Origin: Tillus elongatus
Taxonomy: Eukaryota > Arthropoda > Insecta > Coleoptera > Cleridae
Direction: 5' to 3'
NCBI GenBank assembly: GCA_964006375.1
Contig: OZ023266.1
Location: 62,742,946-62,806,945 of the forward strand
DNA: 64,000 nucleotides
The position numbers and the translations under genes are program-made. Numbering within the stretch: the stretch's first letter is position 1; every line of letters begins with the position of its first letter. The notes under the pieces are model-generated. The model had not been told where the DNA came from and ran no database searches. It was given only the letters and a program-made list of their open reading frames with translations. This document shows positions 1 through 17,460 of this stretch, one piece after another.

Positions 1-2830
1 TTTACTGGTTCATGGTCTATGTATATTTCAAATTTTCTACCGTATAAGTAAGGTCTAAAATAATTCGTTGCCCACATTATTGCTAATATTTCTTTCTCAA
101 TAGTACTGTACCTAGCTCCGTCTCGTTTAGCGTTCGACCTGCATGGGCTATAGGTCGGTGGTTATTAGGTTCGCCTTGGCTTAATATGCCTGCGATGGCT
201 ACATTGGATGCGTCAGTTGTTATAATAAATTCTTTTCAATAATCTGGTGGTGTCAGTACAGGTGAATTCATTAACAATTCTTTACACGTGTTAAAAGCGT
301 TTATGTATTCTTCCTTGTTAAGGTCTATTCTTGCGTTCTTTTTTAAGCATTTTGTTAATGATTTTGTAACGTCAGCAAAGTTTTCTATGAATTTCCGGTA
401 CTAAAAATGATTTTATCTGCTTTGGTGTTTTAGGAATGGGGAATTTCCTTGCGGCGTTTAATTTTTTTTTGATATGGTGTCATTCCGTCTTGGCTTATTT
501 TATGTCCTAAGAAGTGGGCTTCCCTGTTTAAATAATCGCCCCTATCGAGTTTTATCTCTAAATTACTTTTTCTAAAACGTTCGAATACCAATCTTAGCTT
601 TTCAATATGTTCCTGAAGTGATGTTGAAAATACTATTACGTCATCCATATATACAAGGCATTTTTTACCTGCTAGATCTTGTAAGATGCTCTGCATTAGG
701 AAACGTTGCTGGAGCTCCTGTTAACCCAAAATACATTCTGAGAAGTTCAAAATGAGTATCACTTGTAAACGCTGTTTTTTCTATGTCCCGTTAATTTCAA
801 TTTGGTGGTAGCCTGAGACTAAACATATTGTTGAGAGGTATTGGGCACGTCCCATTTTTTTTAATTTCGTCAATTTTGGGAATCGGGTGTCTATCTTATA
901 TTGTCTTTTCGTTTAATTTTCTGTAATGCACTACAATTTTTGATTTTTGTTTCCCACTCTTGTCGAGTTATTTCGAAACAGCCCAAATGGGACTGGTATA
1001 TGGACTATGTGTCTAATAATTTTTTGTTGTAACATGTCGTTTATTTGTTTTTTCGCTTCGGGCCTGTGCTCATATGGACCTGTATAATTTTGAATGCACC
1101 GGTATTTCGTCTGTTGTCCTTATCCTATGTTTTATTATGTTTGTATGTGTTAATGGTTTGTCTTTATTTAGAAATATGTCTTGGTATTCCGTTAAAAGAT
1201 TTATCGGTACTTGCCTTTCTTCCTCATTTAAATAGTCCGAGTTTATTTGGTTAGTTACGTTACTTTGGTTTATTTTGGTTTTATTATTGACCCTTGTATT
1301 ATTTAAATCTACAGTCCTATTTATTATATCGTTTACGGCTTCACGGCAGTGATTAATCTGAAAATTATTAACTGGCTCGTAATGTGATCTCTGCTTATGA
1401 CTCTGTTCTGCCGGGTTAGCTAGCGGACTTACATACGTGCGCTCATCGGCATTGTAATTATATAATCCATTTGTACGACCTTTCTCCACTTGGTTTCTGT
1501 TCGTTGCTATATCTGCATTAAATATATAGTTTACTAGGTCAAGTTCATTGGTATAAGTAAAATATTGGTTCGCTATGACACGATTTAATTGTTGTTGTGT
1601 TATTTAATTTAATTGTGTTGGCCTCGTCTGAAATCTCACTACATTTACTAGAAATTACTATATCTCCTTCACTAGGAAATTTAATGTTAATTCATTTGTT
1701 ATTTACGTATAATTTTCGGTTTTTTAAATCTATTCTAGCGTCATTTTTTGTTAAGAAGTCAATTCTAGGTAATCCACTGCACCTGTTATTAAAATTAAAC
1801 AGACATAATTCTTGTGTCTCGTTTGATAATGAACTTAAAACTATATTCGTTCTTTTTGAGTGTTTAGAGATACCGTGCGCGGTTTTGATAAGGAAAGGGT
1901 CCTCGAATATATTATTCGCAAAATTATGGTAAGCTGCTAGTGGGTTTAATAATTTTTTTGATGATCCGCTATCTAATAATAATTTACCTTTTATTTCCTT
2001 CAGCTCCACGTAAGGTAGCCAGCGCGTCCTGCGATGGCCCTGCTATTGAAAAATTTGACTTGTCTTCGTCATATTGTTCCGCTATTGATAATTCCTGATT
2101 CGTTGTACAGTAGTTTATTTCATTATAGAAATTTGTTAACGGTAATTCTCGACTTAATTCATTATAATTTGTTTCGTCGTTATAGAAATCCGTATAGTGC
2201 AATTGGTCCTTACGTACTGGGGGTAAATCATTCCTAGATTGTATTGAATTTTGTATGTTTAACCTGGAATTCACAACACTTATATACATGGGTTCTAGGT
2301 ACTGTCTATTATTAGGGTTATTTGGACTGTAATTTGGGCGTCTGAATTGATTTTATTGTGTATTTTGTCTGGGTATTTGTGTGAAATTGGGTCTGCTTTA
2401 ATTATCGCCCCGGTTATTATTTTGATTATAACACCTAAAGTTTGGCCGAAAAGGCCTCTGAGATTGCATATTACTGAAATGTGGCCTTTGTTGCCTTTGA
2501 TAAAACGGTCTCTGTTGCAATTATGAACTTTAACGCCTGTTCAATGCTTGGCGGATTAGTGGCCCTCAAGATCATACCTAGAGGATTGAGTAATCCTCCC
2601 AAGAATGCCTTTAGTGTCTGTTGCTGCTATATCGTCATTTTCAGCGCTGTAATGGTTTCATTGTTCTCATTCGAAAAGAGGTTTGAAATCAATAGTTGTT
2701 CTATATGCCTACACCGGTTACTAAACGATAATGCATCCCCGTTCGGCCTTTGTCTTAATTACAACAGTTCTAACAAACTTGTGTCGTCTCTTTGATGAGT
2801 GAAATTTTGAACTACCGCTGGCCTTAAATA
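1..2830 (-). mobile_element. Degraded Ty3/Gypsy-like LTR retrotransposon, truncated by the window edge
   Basis: Reading the minus strand from right to left, 2830-2480 gives a gag-like stretch, about 2009-1692 gives protease with the LLDSGS active-site signature, and 1489-1070 gives the protease-RT linker ending EIPVHSKLYR. The interval 696-430 gives reverse transcriptase with YMDDVIVFS and a following FLGHKIS block, and 150-1 gives RNase H in pieces ([14 protein letters not shown], then [16 protein letters not shown]). The order gag-PR-RT-RNaseH is that of Ty3/Gypsy elements. Numerous frameshifts and stops separate the segments, so this copy is dead. Integrase and the 3' LTR would lie left of the window. 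A 5' LTR to the right was not defined with confidence. Confidence 0.8.
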
Positions 2831-4130
2831 TATCCATTAATTAATTATTTCCGTATTTATAATTAGTCTGGCTGGCCCTGTGTGTGTATAATTGGGTGCT
2901 GTATCCGACACTATGTTCATGCCGGCTTTTAGGTATGCAATGAGGCAACAATGCCTCATCTTGAGTGCTCCCTACATCCAGGGTTGAATACCGAGAAGTG
3001 GCATGGACACAAAGGTTAACTCATCATGATGTGCCCTTCTCCAAGTACCTTACTCCTACACTGGCACTGACACGTACAATGAGACAATGATGGCGCGGCC
3101 TAGCTACTAGATCGGCTCTCAAATACAACAACTGTTCCTACTGTGAACACTGGCAAGTGTAATGGACACAACGGTGAAATCACTACGATGTGCCTTTTTC
3201 AATATCCACGCATCGACAATAGTAGGTGCAATGGATACCTGGAGCGAGCTCCACTGTACCCCTACCGAATTAGCCGACGCCACTAAAACAACCGTGTTGT
3301 GGTTACGTAACCTGGGTCTGAAAGCCCACGCCGCTACCAGCATAACGCCCTACTGGGAGAGCAAACAGCGAAGATGTCCCACACACCTTTCAAACTATCA
3401 TCAATTTACTTTCAAACAAATTTTATTTACTTTCTGCAAACTGATATGACTCAACAATGACTTAATTTCTTAATACTTACTTAACTCATATAACCAACAA
3501 ACTGAAAATAAACTCTAGCTACACCTCACTGTCATATAAGCTAATTATCAAATGATTACTTAAGACCCCTTTTAGAATCTGATACGTATTGAAATTACCT
3601 CTCAAGTTATAATAAATAAACAATATGCGTTCTGTGAGAAACTCACCCCGAATTCCAGAAAACAATGATCACAGCACTAAGCTTCTACTGCACCGAGTAG
3701 GTTAACGATACAATGCTAATAGGCTCTTTGGTAAACTAGATGATAAATAAGTAAGTCCCCGAGAACGTTTTTTTGAACCAGTTTCAAGTTTCTAAATAAA
3801 TACAGTATGAATATTGCGATGCCCTTGAAGAGATATATATTGTAACTCGACAGCACATGTTTTCCAAATGCTATCAAGTAAACAATTTTAAACGCGCATC
3901 TCTCAACTACACAGTTTAATTTTAATGGGACGATACTCTTACTAATGAAACTTGTTCACATAATGTGTCTGTTAAATACGTACAGAGTGTCGTCATAATA
4001 AAATGACGTTGTAACCAGGGTTCGAAATACTTTCCTTACAATCTAATGAATTAGATACCTAAAAAATGCTGCGAACAGGCTTTTTTTAAGCAGGTAATTT
4101 TTTCCAACAACGATTATTACTACCTAATAT
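2831..4130. other. Non-coding stretch right of the Gypsy relic
   Basis: 2880-3380 is less AT-rich than its surroundings and contains an imperfect direct repeat: the block around 3015-3055 (ggacacaaaggttaactcat then gatgtgcccttctcc) resembles 3168-3205. It may be untranslated leader or LTR of the Gypsy-like element, but no clear TG...CA ends with a primer site were found. 3480-4130 is AT-rich with no gene or repeat that I recognise. Confidence 0.4.
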
Positions 4131-4156
4131 AATCAGTACGTACTCAAAAAGTCTGG

Positions 4157-5030
4157 ACGCAGCAAGTGCGTTATGGTATTAAATTTTTATAAGAATGTTT
4201 TTAATAGTAAATGTCTTTTTTTATGAAAGCAGTCATTAATTTTAGTTACCAGTATAACCTAGATAGTAGAAACAATGTACCATATTTCATCAAAATAAAT
4301 TTATTGTTTGAAAACGTATATTTTTCCGAAAAATAACATGTTCCCCGTTAGCCAAGAAAATCGCACCAGTTTTTCCGGGAAAATTTTGGGTTTTGCGTGC
4401 TCTTTCGGAAAATGTTTGCATATCCAGAAATAACAAAACTATGGCAACAAGAATCGGTATTCAGGTTTAAGTTATGAAAAGTGTTTTTACAGTTTTTCTT
4501 CTTGAAACGTCAAAGTTGCGATTTCAAACGTCAAACTTGGCAACTTTTAAGCAAAGAACCTGAAACGAAGAGGGGTTATGTAAAGAAAATGTGACAAGAA
4601 GTGTGCTTTAGAAAATCGTAAGTTTCAACTTCAATCATCATTGTTCTTCATTTTACTAAAATGTTTGCTGAAAATTCATTTCAAATAGACCCCCTTTGTG
4701 ATGCTTTGGAAGTACTTTTAGTTATAGTGTTTATGGTTTAATAGTGTATAATTTTTAGAGAACTGTCGTAGAAAACAAATCGTTATTGAGGAGATCACGA
4801 CTTTTTAATTTTGAAAAGAATTCCTCAAATGAGCGCAAAGTAGGCTTCTTCTCCGTCTGTTCTGTCTGATCGAAAGTGTCTGAAGTTTTCAATAATTCGT
4901 TTAACTGTATTTGGTGTTGGGTTCGGTTTTTGTGGTTAACCGTTCGCATATGCTTAAAATGTTCTTGAAATAACTTTATCACATTGCCCAAAAATAATAA
5001 ATAAATTTTAATAATCATCATTTGTATAAT
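4157..5030 (+). repeat. MITE fragment followed by a copy of the TA-linked ~1.1-kb repeat
   Basis: 4157-4330 starts with the MITE terminal motif ggacgcagcaagtgcgttat that recurs at 16023, 16396 and 40615. From about 4350 the sequence is a monomer of the dispersed family that also occurs at 7541, 13796, 15265 and inverted at 47950. Shared landmarks are ttagccaagaaaat, ataacaaaactatggcaac, gtcaaagttgcgatttcaaa, gaaaatgtgacaagaa and a closing gaggagatcacgac...tcaaatgagcgc block near 4785-4840. No protein-coding signal was seen. Confidence 0.6.
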
Positions 5031-6484
5031 TCAAAAGTCCTGGCATGATTGTTTGAATCAAGTGAAAAGGAAGTGACATTAATTTAACCTGACCTGACTT
5101 GACCTGACAGTTGTATTGTAAACATCATCATGGCCAACAAAGTGAGATCAAATGGACGCTATTGTAATAGAAATAAAGAAAATTGATAACATTACCAAAA
5201 GTAACGTTTTGTTTTGAATAAATAGCCTGGTACAAAATTTTCCTGGTGTTTAATGCGAAATTACGCTTATAATTACGTAAATAACCAAAATAGGGTCTCT
5301 TCATTTAAAAAACTCGAGTTTCAGCATTTTTTCATCTTGACTTGGGTACTTCTTTTCTGAACACTTTGTCTCAATAAATTCAATAATTTCATTCAAAGGC
5401 TGTAAGACTACGGACTCGTCTACCAGGAAATCAATCCGAAGTAAAAATAATTATGTCGTGACATAGAAGTTCGAATATATCAAGAAGAAGAAGACTTAGG
5501 TGTAGGACATTATACACAAAAAGTATTTAGAATTTTACGTAGAATCTTCAAATGACATAACATATTACGGATGTCTATGCTCTAAAACTTCTGCTGTCAA
5601 AATTTCAATGTCACTTATTGAATTTTTGTAACCGGAAATACCACTAGTCTAAAAGTATTTTAGTTGAGTGTCCCCCAATTGCATTAGTACAGTACCAAAT
5701 TGAGATTTGTCTTGATGATAGTTTTCCTATAATCAATCGACGCAGTTTTCGGTGGTTTACCATGTATGTATAGGTTATATTGTAGTGGTGGGAACGGCTT
5801 CAGTTATTTTAATCTGGATAGTCGATCGATAGTATCCTACATTCCCAAAGCTGTGAGCGAGAGCGAGCACACTAGTATAAATGCATTGTATTTTTACCCT
5901 GTTATTTCACGTAGTGTATAAATCTCAAATTTTGTCGATATGAAAAGGAAACAAAGGGTTAAGAAATTATAATAAGCGTGTCGTAAATCTTTTGCCACTC
6001 TGAAGTGAAACTTTTAGAAATCAGAAAGGAGTCTTCTATAAGAATTTACTTAGATGTTTTAGGAATTATAAACTAGTCATTTCTCACAAATTTATTTTAT
6101 CAGGGTCTTTACGTAAATGTCAATGCCACAGCAAGAATCAATAAATATCATTATTTATCACGCCTTGGGACGTTAGACGTTAGAACTTTTATTGCTACAC
6201 AGGGAGTGATTCTAAGAACTCCATAACATAACGCAGCTAATAAAATTTCGGTAAAGAAACAGTATAAAAAATTGAGTTTGAGTTTAAAAAAAAATTGGAA
6301 GATATATAGTATTAATTGTTTATTTACTTATTTTAATATTTGTTGTTTTAAAATTAGTTTCAAAAATTTCAAAGGGCTGTAACTTGGAGGAGAAGGGGTT
6401 TCAAGAAAAACTTAATAAAAAGACACCCCTTAGTTTTCGCCAAAGAATCACCCTGTAAAATTTTTCGCATCAATTTGGAAACAC

Positions 6485-6554
<70 letters not shown>

Positions 6555-7330
6555 ATTGAATTTTTTATATTGAAATGTATATAGATATTAAAAAATGTTG
6601 TATCATTATATTTTTTTAATCAATTTGATAACTATTATCAGACAAACGAAAATGACGTGTTAACTGTTTTCTAAGGTAATGTATATAAATTTAAATAAAT
6701 AAGTACTTTAATTTCTCATGAAATAACCCTATTTTGCGTTGTCTATAGTGAAAGTAATAACACGTTTTTACAGAAATTCATCTTTTCACCCAACATGCTT
6801 TATTAATAAATATTTGGCTTTACATACTAGTGGGAAACTCAACTGTTTCAAAAATAACAGCTTCTCAGTTTAACAGAATAACTCTGTGTAGTAGTGTCCG
6901 TATGCCGTATCCCCATCCACAACCGGTTAAAGTTAAAATTAAAATTAAACCGTTTTATTGTACCGAAAATCCTACGTTCCTAAAGCTGTTAGCGAGAGCG
7001 AGCACACAGTATAAATAACGTGTTTAGCATTCCCAATCTCAAGGCTATTCATCCCGTTAAATAGTAAAATAAACAGTTGCCGATGAAAACCGATGTTTAT
7101 TATTCGAAGCCGAACTAGTTGCAGTAGAACTGAAACAGACACGACTCCGAAATCTAGTTTAGTGTAAAAAGCGTTATTTTTTAAGCTGCTATTTTTATAA
7201 ATCCATAACTGGTGGTTACCGTTACGGCTCGGTAACCGTTTAAAAATAGCTGACAGTTAAATAACGACCCATCACTATTATATTGGTAACCAAATTTGAT
7301 GCCTGCTTTTTACAAAAAAGACATATTTAC
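5031..7330. other. AT-rich non-coding DNA with small repeats and a (TA)n tract
   Basis: No gene is supported here. A 24-bp unit (agctgtgagcgagagcgagc plus acac) at 5852-5876 recurs with one change at 6978-7002, each after atcctac[a/g]ttcc, suggesting two copies of one short dispersed repeat. 6290-6490 ends in a MITE-like terminus (gaaacacctgtata) running into a (TA)n tract at 6488-6552. Near 7210-7245 there is an imperfect palindrome around ggttaccgttacggctcggt. Confidence 0.4.
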
Positions 7331-7451
7331 TGTTGACAATATTTTTGTGAAAATTCACTAATAGAGAGGTATCGATGGTGAGACTTTGCAAAAAAATTTT
7401 CAAATGAGCGCGATTTAGGACCTTTAAAACCCATATCCGAGGTCAGTTTCA

Positions 7452-7545
<94 letters not shown>

Positions 7546-8744
7546 CCGTCTGATAACTCAAAAAATAATTAACCGATTTCAATGAAATTCGGCGAGTACT
7601 TTTCTTTTATTAATGGGTTAGATGAGTTCGTTAGCCAGGAAAATGGGACGGGTTTTTCCGGGAAAATTTTGAGTTTTCTTTCAAAAAAAAATTTTTTTCT
7701 CCGTAAATAACAAAGCTGTTTTAATGAAATTTACTATATATGTTGCCTTGGGAGAACCTTACTGAGTACCAAAATTCAACTGTCTCAGTTTATAGAAAAA
7801 TGAGTTTTTCAAATTTTAAACTTTCTTTCGAAAAACTTTTTATTCTCCAAAAATTACAACGTGATTTTAATGAAATATGGTGGATATCTTGCCCTAGGAA
7901 AGACTTTACTACATACCAAAATTAAACTTTCTAAGTTTATAGAAAACTGAGTTATTCAAATTTGAATCATTTAATAAAAAATCCCTACCATAACGCACTT
8001 GCTGTGTCCAGAGTTTTTTGCTTGGTCGACTAGTCCTTTGCTAATTTTACTGTTGCCATATGGGTAATATAACGATAATAACAATAATGAGAATTAATGA
8101 TAATGATGGTATTTCACCATTCCGGTTATTATTTTAATGTAAGCCTAGCATAAGATCTGGATCTATTCCCACGAGGGATATGAATCATCTTATTGAACAC
8201 GATACTATTGACAGAAAATACAAATTGATACATAAACATTAATGAGAGTAAATAATAATATTATTAGAGATACATATACAACAACCCTTCTTGTTTGTTG
8301 AAGTATCTAAAATGTTATAACTAGTTGCTTGCTTACTGAGAAATATTATCTTATCACAGATAACAAGACAAAAGTGTAAACTCTTAAATAAACATATTTT
8401 ATATAAAGTGAATCTAGACTTCTAAGAAGGTGTTCGTTAAAATATGTACAACAAATAATTAGTGAAGTAAATGAATCTTATCTTACTGCATGCAAAATGT
8501 ATGGCCAAGTAAGCTGTGTACCGATACAGTTTTCTAGTTATGATACGTCTGTGCTGTGAAGTGACTTAGCTGAGATTTTAAAATGAAACATTTGGCGTTG
8601 TCAAAAACAGGGTATGTTACGTTTCTTTATTCACATATAATTTTCAGTGAATTTTCTTTAAAAACTTTTGAATTTTGAAAAAATGTCTTCAAATGAGCGC
8701 GAACTAGGAACCTAGAACCCATATCCAGGGTCAGTTAAAATTTT
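7331..8744 (+). repeat. TA-linked repeat: end of one monomer, (TA)n at 7455-7541, then a diverged monomer
   Basis: 7360-7454 carries the right-hand end of a monomer (caaatgagcgcgatttagg, acccatatccgaggtcagtt, tcaattta). This is followed by about 43 TA units and then a new monomer opening with tgtatccgtctgataactca, aaaaataattaaccg, ttagccaggaaaatgggac and ataacaaagc. The second monomer closes at 8680-8744 with the same caaatgagcgcgaactagg and catatccagggtcagtt block and runs into another TA tract where the DD41D element begins. A partial MITE terminus (taccataacgcacttgctgt) lies at 7987-8010 within it. Confidence 0.65.
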
Positions 8745-8760
8745 TATATGTATATATATA

Positions 8761-13719
<4,959 letters not shown>

Positions 13720-13799
<80 letters not shown>

Positions 13800-14870
13800 A
13801 TCTCCAAAAATAATAGGACGATTTTGATCAAATTTTGTAAGTACCTTCCTTTTGCAAGTGGGCATGTTAGTTAGCCAGGAAAATTGTCCCAGGTTTTCCC
13901 AGAAAGTTTTGTGTTTTCTTTAGTAAAAAAAATATATCTCCGGAAATAACAAAGTTAGGGCTACCAAATTTATTGTGCTGGTTTCTACCGTAAAGCGCAT
14001 CCTATGTACCAAAATTTAGATCTCTAGGTTAAAAGACGAAAAAAGTTATAGGTAAGTCGTATCAATGTGATTGAAAGATACGACAAGAAATGACTAGCAA
14101 GCTCCTAGGTCTGTGTATATGTCGTTAGTTTCCTTTATTTTGTTAAAATATGAGTAAAAAATTCATTCAAAATAAAAATTGTTTGGTAGTAATAGCAGAC
14201 GTTAGAAAATTAACATACCTACTACCATAAATACCTGCTACTCCATACATCTGTCACATCTACAGTGGTCCTTCATTTTGTAAGCGTTTCATTAAAAAAA
14301 TCAGCTATTTTTCCCGAAAATTCTGTGTTTTCTTTCGAAAATTTTATATCTCCAGAAATAACAAAGTTATCGTAACCAAATTTCGTTCACGAGTTTGTGT
14401 TACAACAGGTGAATTACTTACCAAAACTTAGATCTGTAGGTTTAAAGAAAAAACTTATAGGCATTTAAATAAATATTGTGATTGTCCTCTTAAAACGTCA
14501 AAGTCACGATTTGAAACGTCAAAATTGGCAACATTTAGGCCATGAACGTGAAACTAATACGGATTATGTAGAGAAAATGTAACAAGAAGAGTCCTTTGCA
14601 AACCCTTAAGTTTCAGCTTCAACGATAATTGTCCTTTTTAATAAAATATTTGCAGCAAATTCATTTCATATACACCCTTTCTCTGATACTTTGGCAATGT
14701 TTCAATTATAGAGGTTATCGTTTAATGGTCTATCATTTGTAGCAAATGTTTCTGCAAAAAATTCGTTGATGAGCAGACCACCACTTTTGAATTTAGAAAA
14801 GATTTCTTGGAATGAGCGCGAACTAGGCTCCTTAGAACCCATATCCGGGGTTAGTTTCAGGTTTTATCTG
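13720..14870 (+). repeat. (TA)n plus a full TA-linked repeat monomer
   Basis: A TA tract (13720-13796) leads into a monomer beginning tcacatctccaaaaataata. It has ttagccaggaaaattgtccc, ggaaataacaaagttag, gtcaaagtcacgatttgaaa and ggcaacatttagg, and ends with gaatgagcgcgaactagg and acccatatccggggttag at about 14860. Comparison with the 7331-8744 and 15060-15880 copies defines the monomer at roughly 1.07 kb. It then runs into a MITE at 14876. Confidence 0.7.
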
Positions 14871-14875
14871 TTTTT

Positions 14876-15035
14876 ATATATACATGGTGATGCATTCCTA
14901 CGGTAAAGCTAAATATAGCCGTTATTATACAAGAATAGAGAATAAATTGTATATGTTAATTATAGGCTGCCTTGAGCTGCATCCTATAAAATTAGTTTTA
15001 CAATCATAGGTGGCCCATGAGTTGTTGGTAATAAA
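14876..15035 (+). repeat. Short MITE (family with 'ggcccataagtcgttg' terminus)
   Basis: Landmarks are tacatggtgatgcattcc, cggtaaagctaaatatagcc, ggctgccttgagctgcatcc and ggtggcccatgagttgttgg. The same string of blocks recurs at 15823-15930 (partial), 16508-16645 and on the minus strand at 44245-44428, so this is a dispersed non-autonomous element. No coding capacity. Confidence 0.6.
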
Positions 15036-15059
15036 AATTTCCTTTTAGTGAATTTTCTT

Positions 15060-15880
<821 letters not shown>

Positions 15881-17460
15881 TCTTGAGCTACATCTTAAAA
15901 AATATTTCTACAATCACAGGGTGGCCCATAAGTCGTTTTTTTTTTAATCAATCATGCCTCATGTTATTGCATTTTTGCATTTTTCATCGAAATATAATGC
16001 ATGTTTGTAAGAAAAGAAATTCTGGATGCAGCAAGTGCGTTATGGTAGCGAATTGTGGTCATATTTGAATAGCCCAATTTGCTATTAACCTATAAGGTTG
16101 ACCCAGAAACGAGTTTTTCCGGGAACACTAAGTTTACTTTTGAAAATTTTTGTACATTTTCACACAATAAATTTATTTCTATGAAACATGGCACATTGTT
16201 TTTACTATATAGGTTATACTGGTAACCAAAATTGATGCCTGCTTTCTTAAAAAGAAAACACGCATATTTGCAATAAAAACATTTTTATGAAAATTTACTA
16301 CCATAACGCACTTGCTGCGTCCAGGGTTTTTTTAAATCAAACACACCTTGTATTATTACATTTATATCTAAATATAATGCATGTTTGTAGGAAAAGATAC
16401 TGAGGACGCAGCAAGTGCGTTATGGTAGTGAATTTTCATTATATGTTTCGAATTTCATTTTTCAGGAACATTTCCGGGGTTAGTTTTAGTTTTTAACTCT
16501 TTTCATATATACAGGGTGACGCATTTCTTCGGTAAAGCTTAATATATCCGTTATTATACAAAATACGAGGAAATATTGTATTTGTTAATTCTAGGCTGTC
16601 TTGAGCTGCATCCTAAAAAATTAGTTTTACAATTATTGTTGGTGATACAATTTCTTTTTTAATCAAACACACCTTATATTATTACATTTTTACATTTTCC
16701 ATCGAAATATAGTGCATGTTTGTAAGAAAATAAACTCAGAACGCAAAAAGTGCGTTATGGTAGCGCATTTTTATTATATGTTCCAAATTTAAATAGGTCA
16801 ATTTGTTATTAACTTAATGTTCGTTGGCTAGGAACCAACTTTTTCAGGAATATTTTAAGTTTATTTTCGAAAAACTGACAAGCTTCTTTCAGGATGGTGT
16901 TACTGTCAGTGAGTACAGTTTTTGTCAGCACCGTAAGATTACTCCTTCCTGGATCGGGTGTTCCCTCCTGTTTGTGAATAAGGTACTCCCCAAAAAGGTA
17001 CCATTTGTTTCTCTGATGGAATGTTGTTCCCGTGTTACAGTAGCTGTCTACATGGGAAGCACTTACGATGAGCTTAGAATGTTTCTTATATTTTCAATTT
17101 TGTTGTGCGCAATAAAAGGAACATTTTGATATATCACAAGTGCGTAATAGAGACCGTTTAACTTTAGTTAATAAATATCTGAAAGTTAATATATACCGCA
17201 ATTTTGAAACGTGTGGCATGCAGGTACGTCACTTGGTCCGAAACAAAGGGCTACCTATCAAATTGGACGCCAAACGTGTAGGATAAACAATAATTGTTAT
17301 CGCTTTTGTGCGTATGTGAAACTGTTTATTTTACGTTTTTCCTGATTCTATTTCACTAATTTGTTATAGCACCGATTTTAAATTAAAAAACGTGCACATC
17401 TAACCTTGCTTATGCGTGTCTAGGGGGATTATCTGACGCCACAAAAATAGCCAGAGCGTT
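15881..17460. repeat. MITE cluster and unclassified DNA left of the LINE
   Basis: 16019-16330 is a roughly 310-bp MITE bounded by ctggatgcagcaagtgcgtt and its inverted partner taccataacgcacttgctgc. Further termini of that family occur at 16396 and 16741, and the other MITE family is present at 16508-16645. An open frame on the plus strand at 16824-17129 (101 codons) matches nothing I recognise and overlaps MITE sequence at its start; I do not call it a gene. 17130-17460 shows nothing recognisable. Confidence 0.5.

Noticed and set aside
2034..2237. Plus-strand open frames over the Gypsy relic (also 1045-1254, 1597-1932, 2481-2795)
   Set aside because: The minus-strand reading gives ordered protease and gag similarity; the plus-strand frames are antisense shadows.
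16824..17129. 101-codon open frame as a gene
   Set aside because: No recognisable domain, it begins within MITE sequence, and it lacks splice or conservation support.
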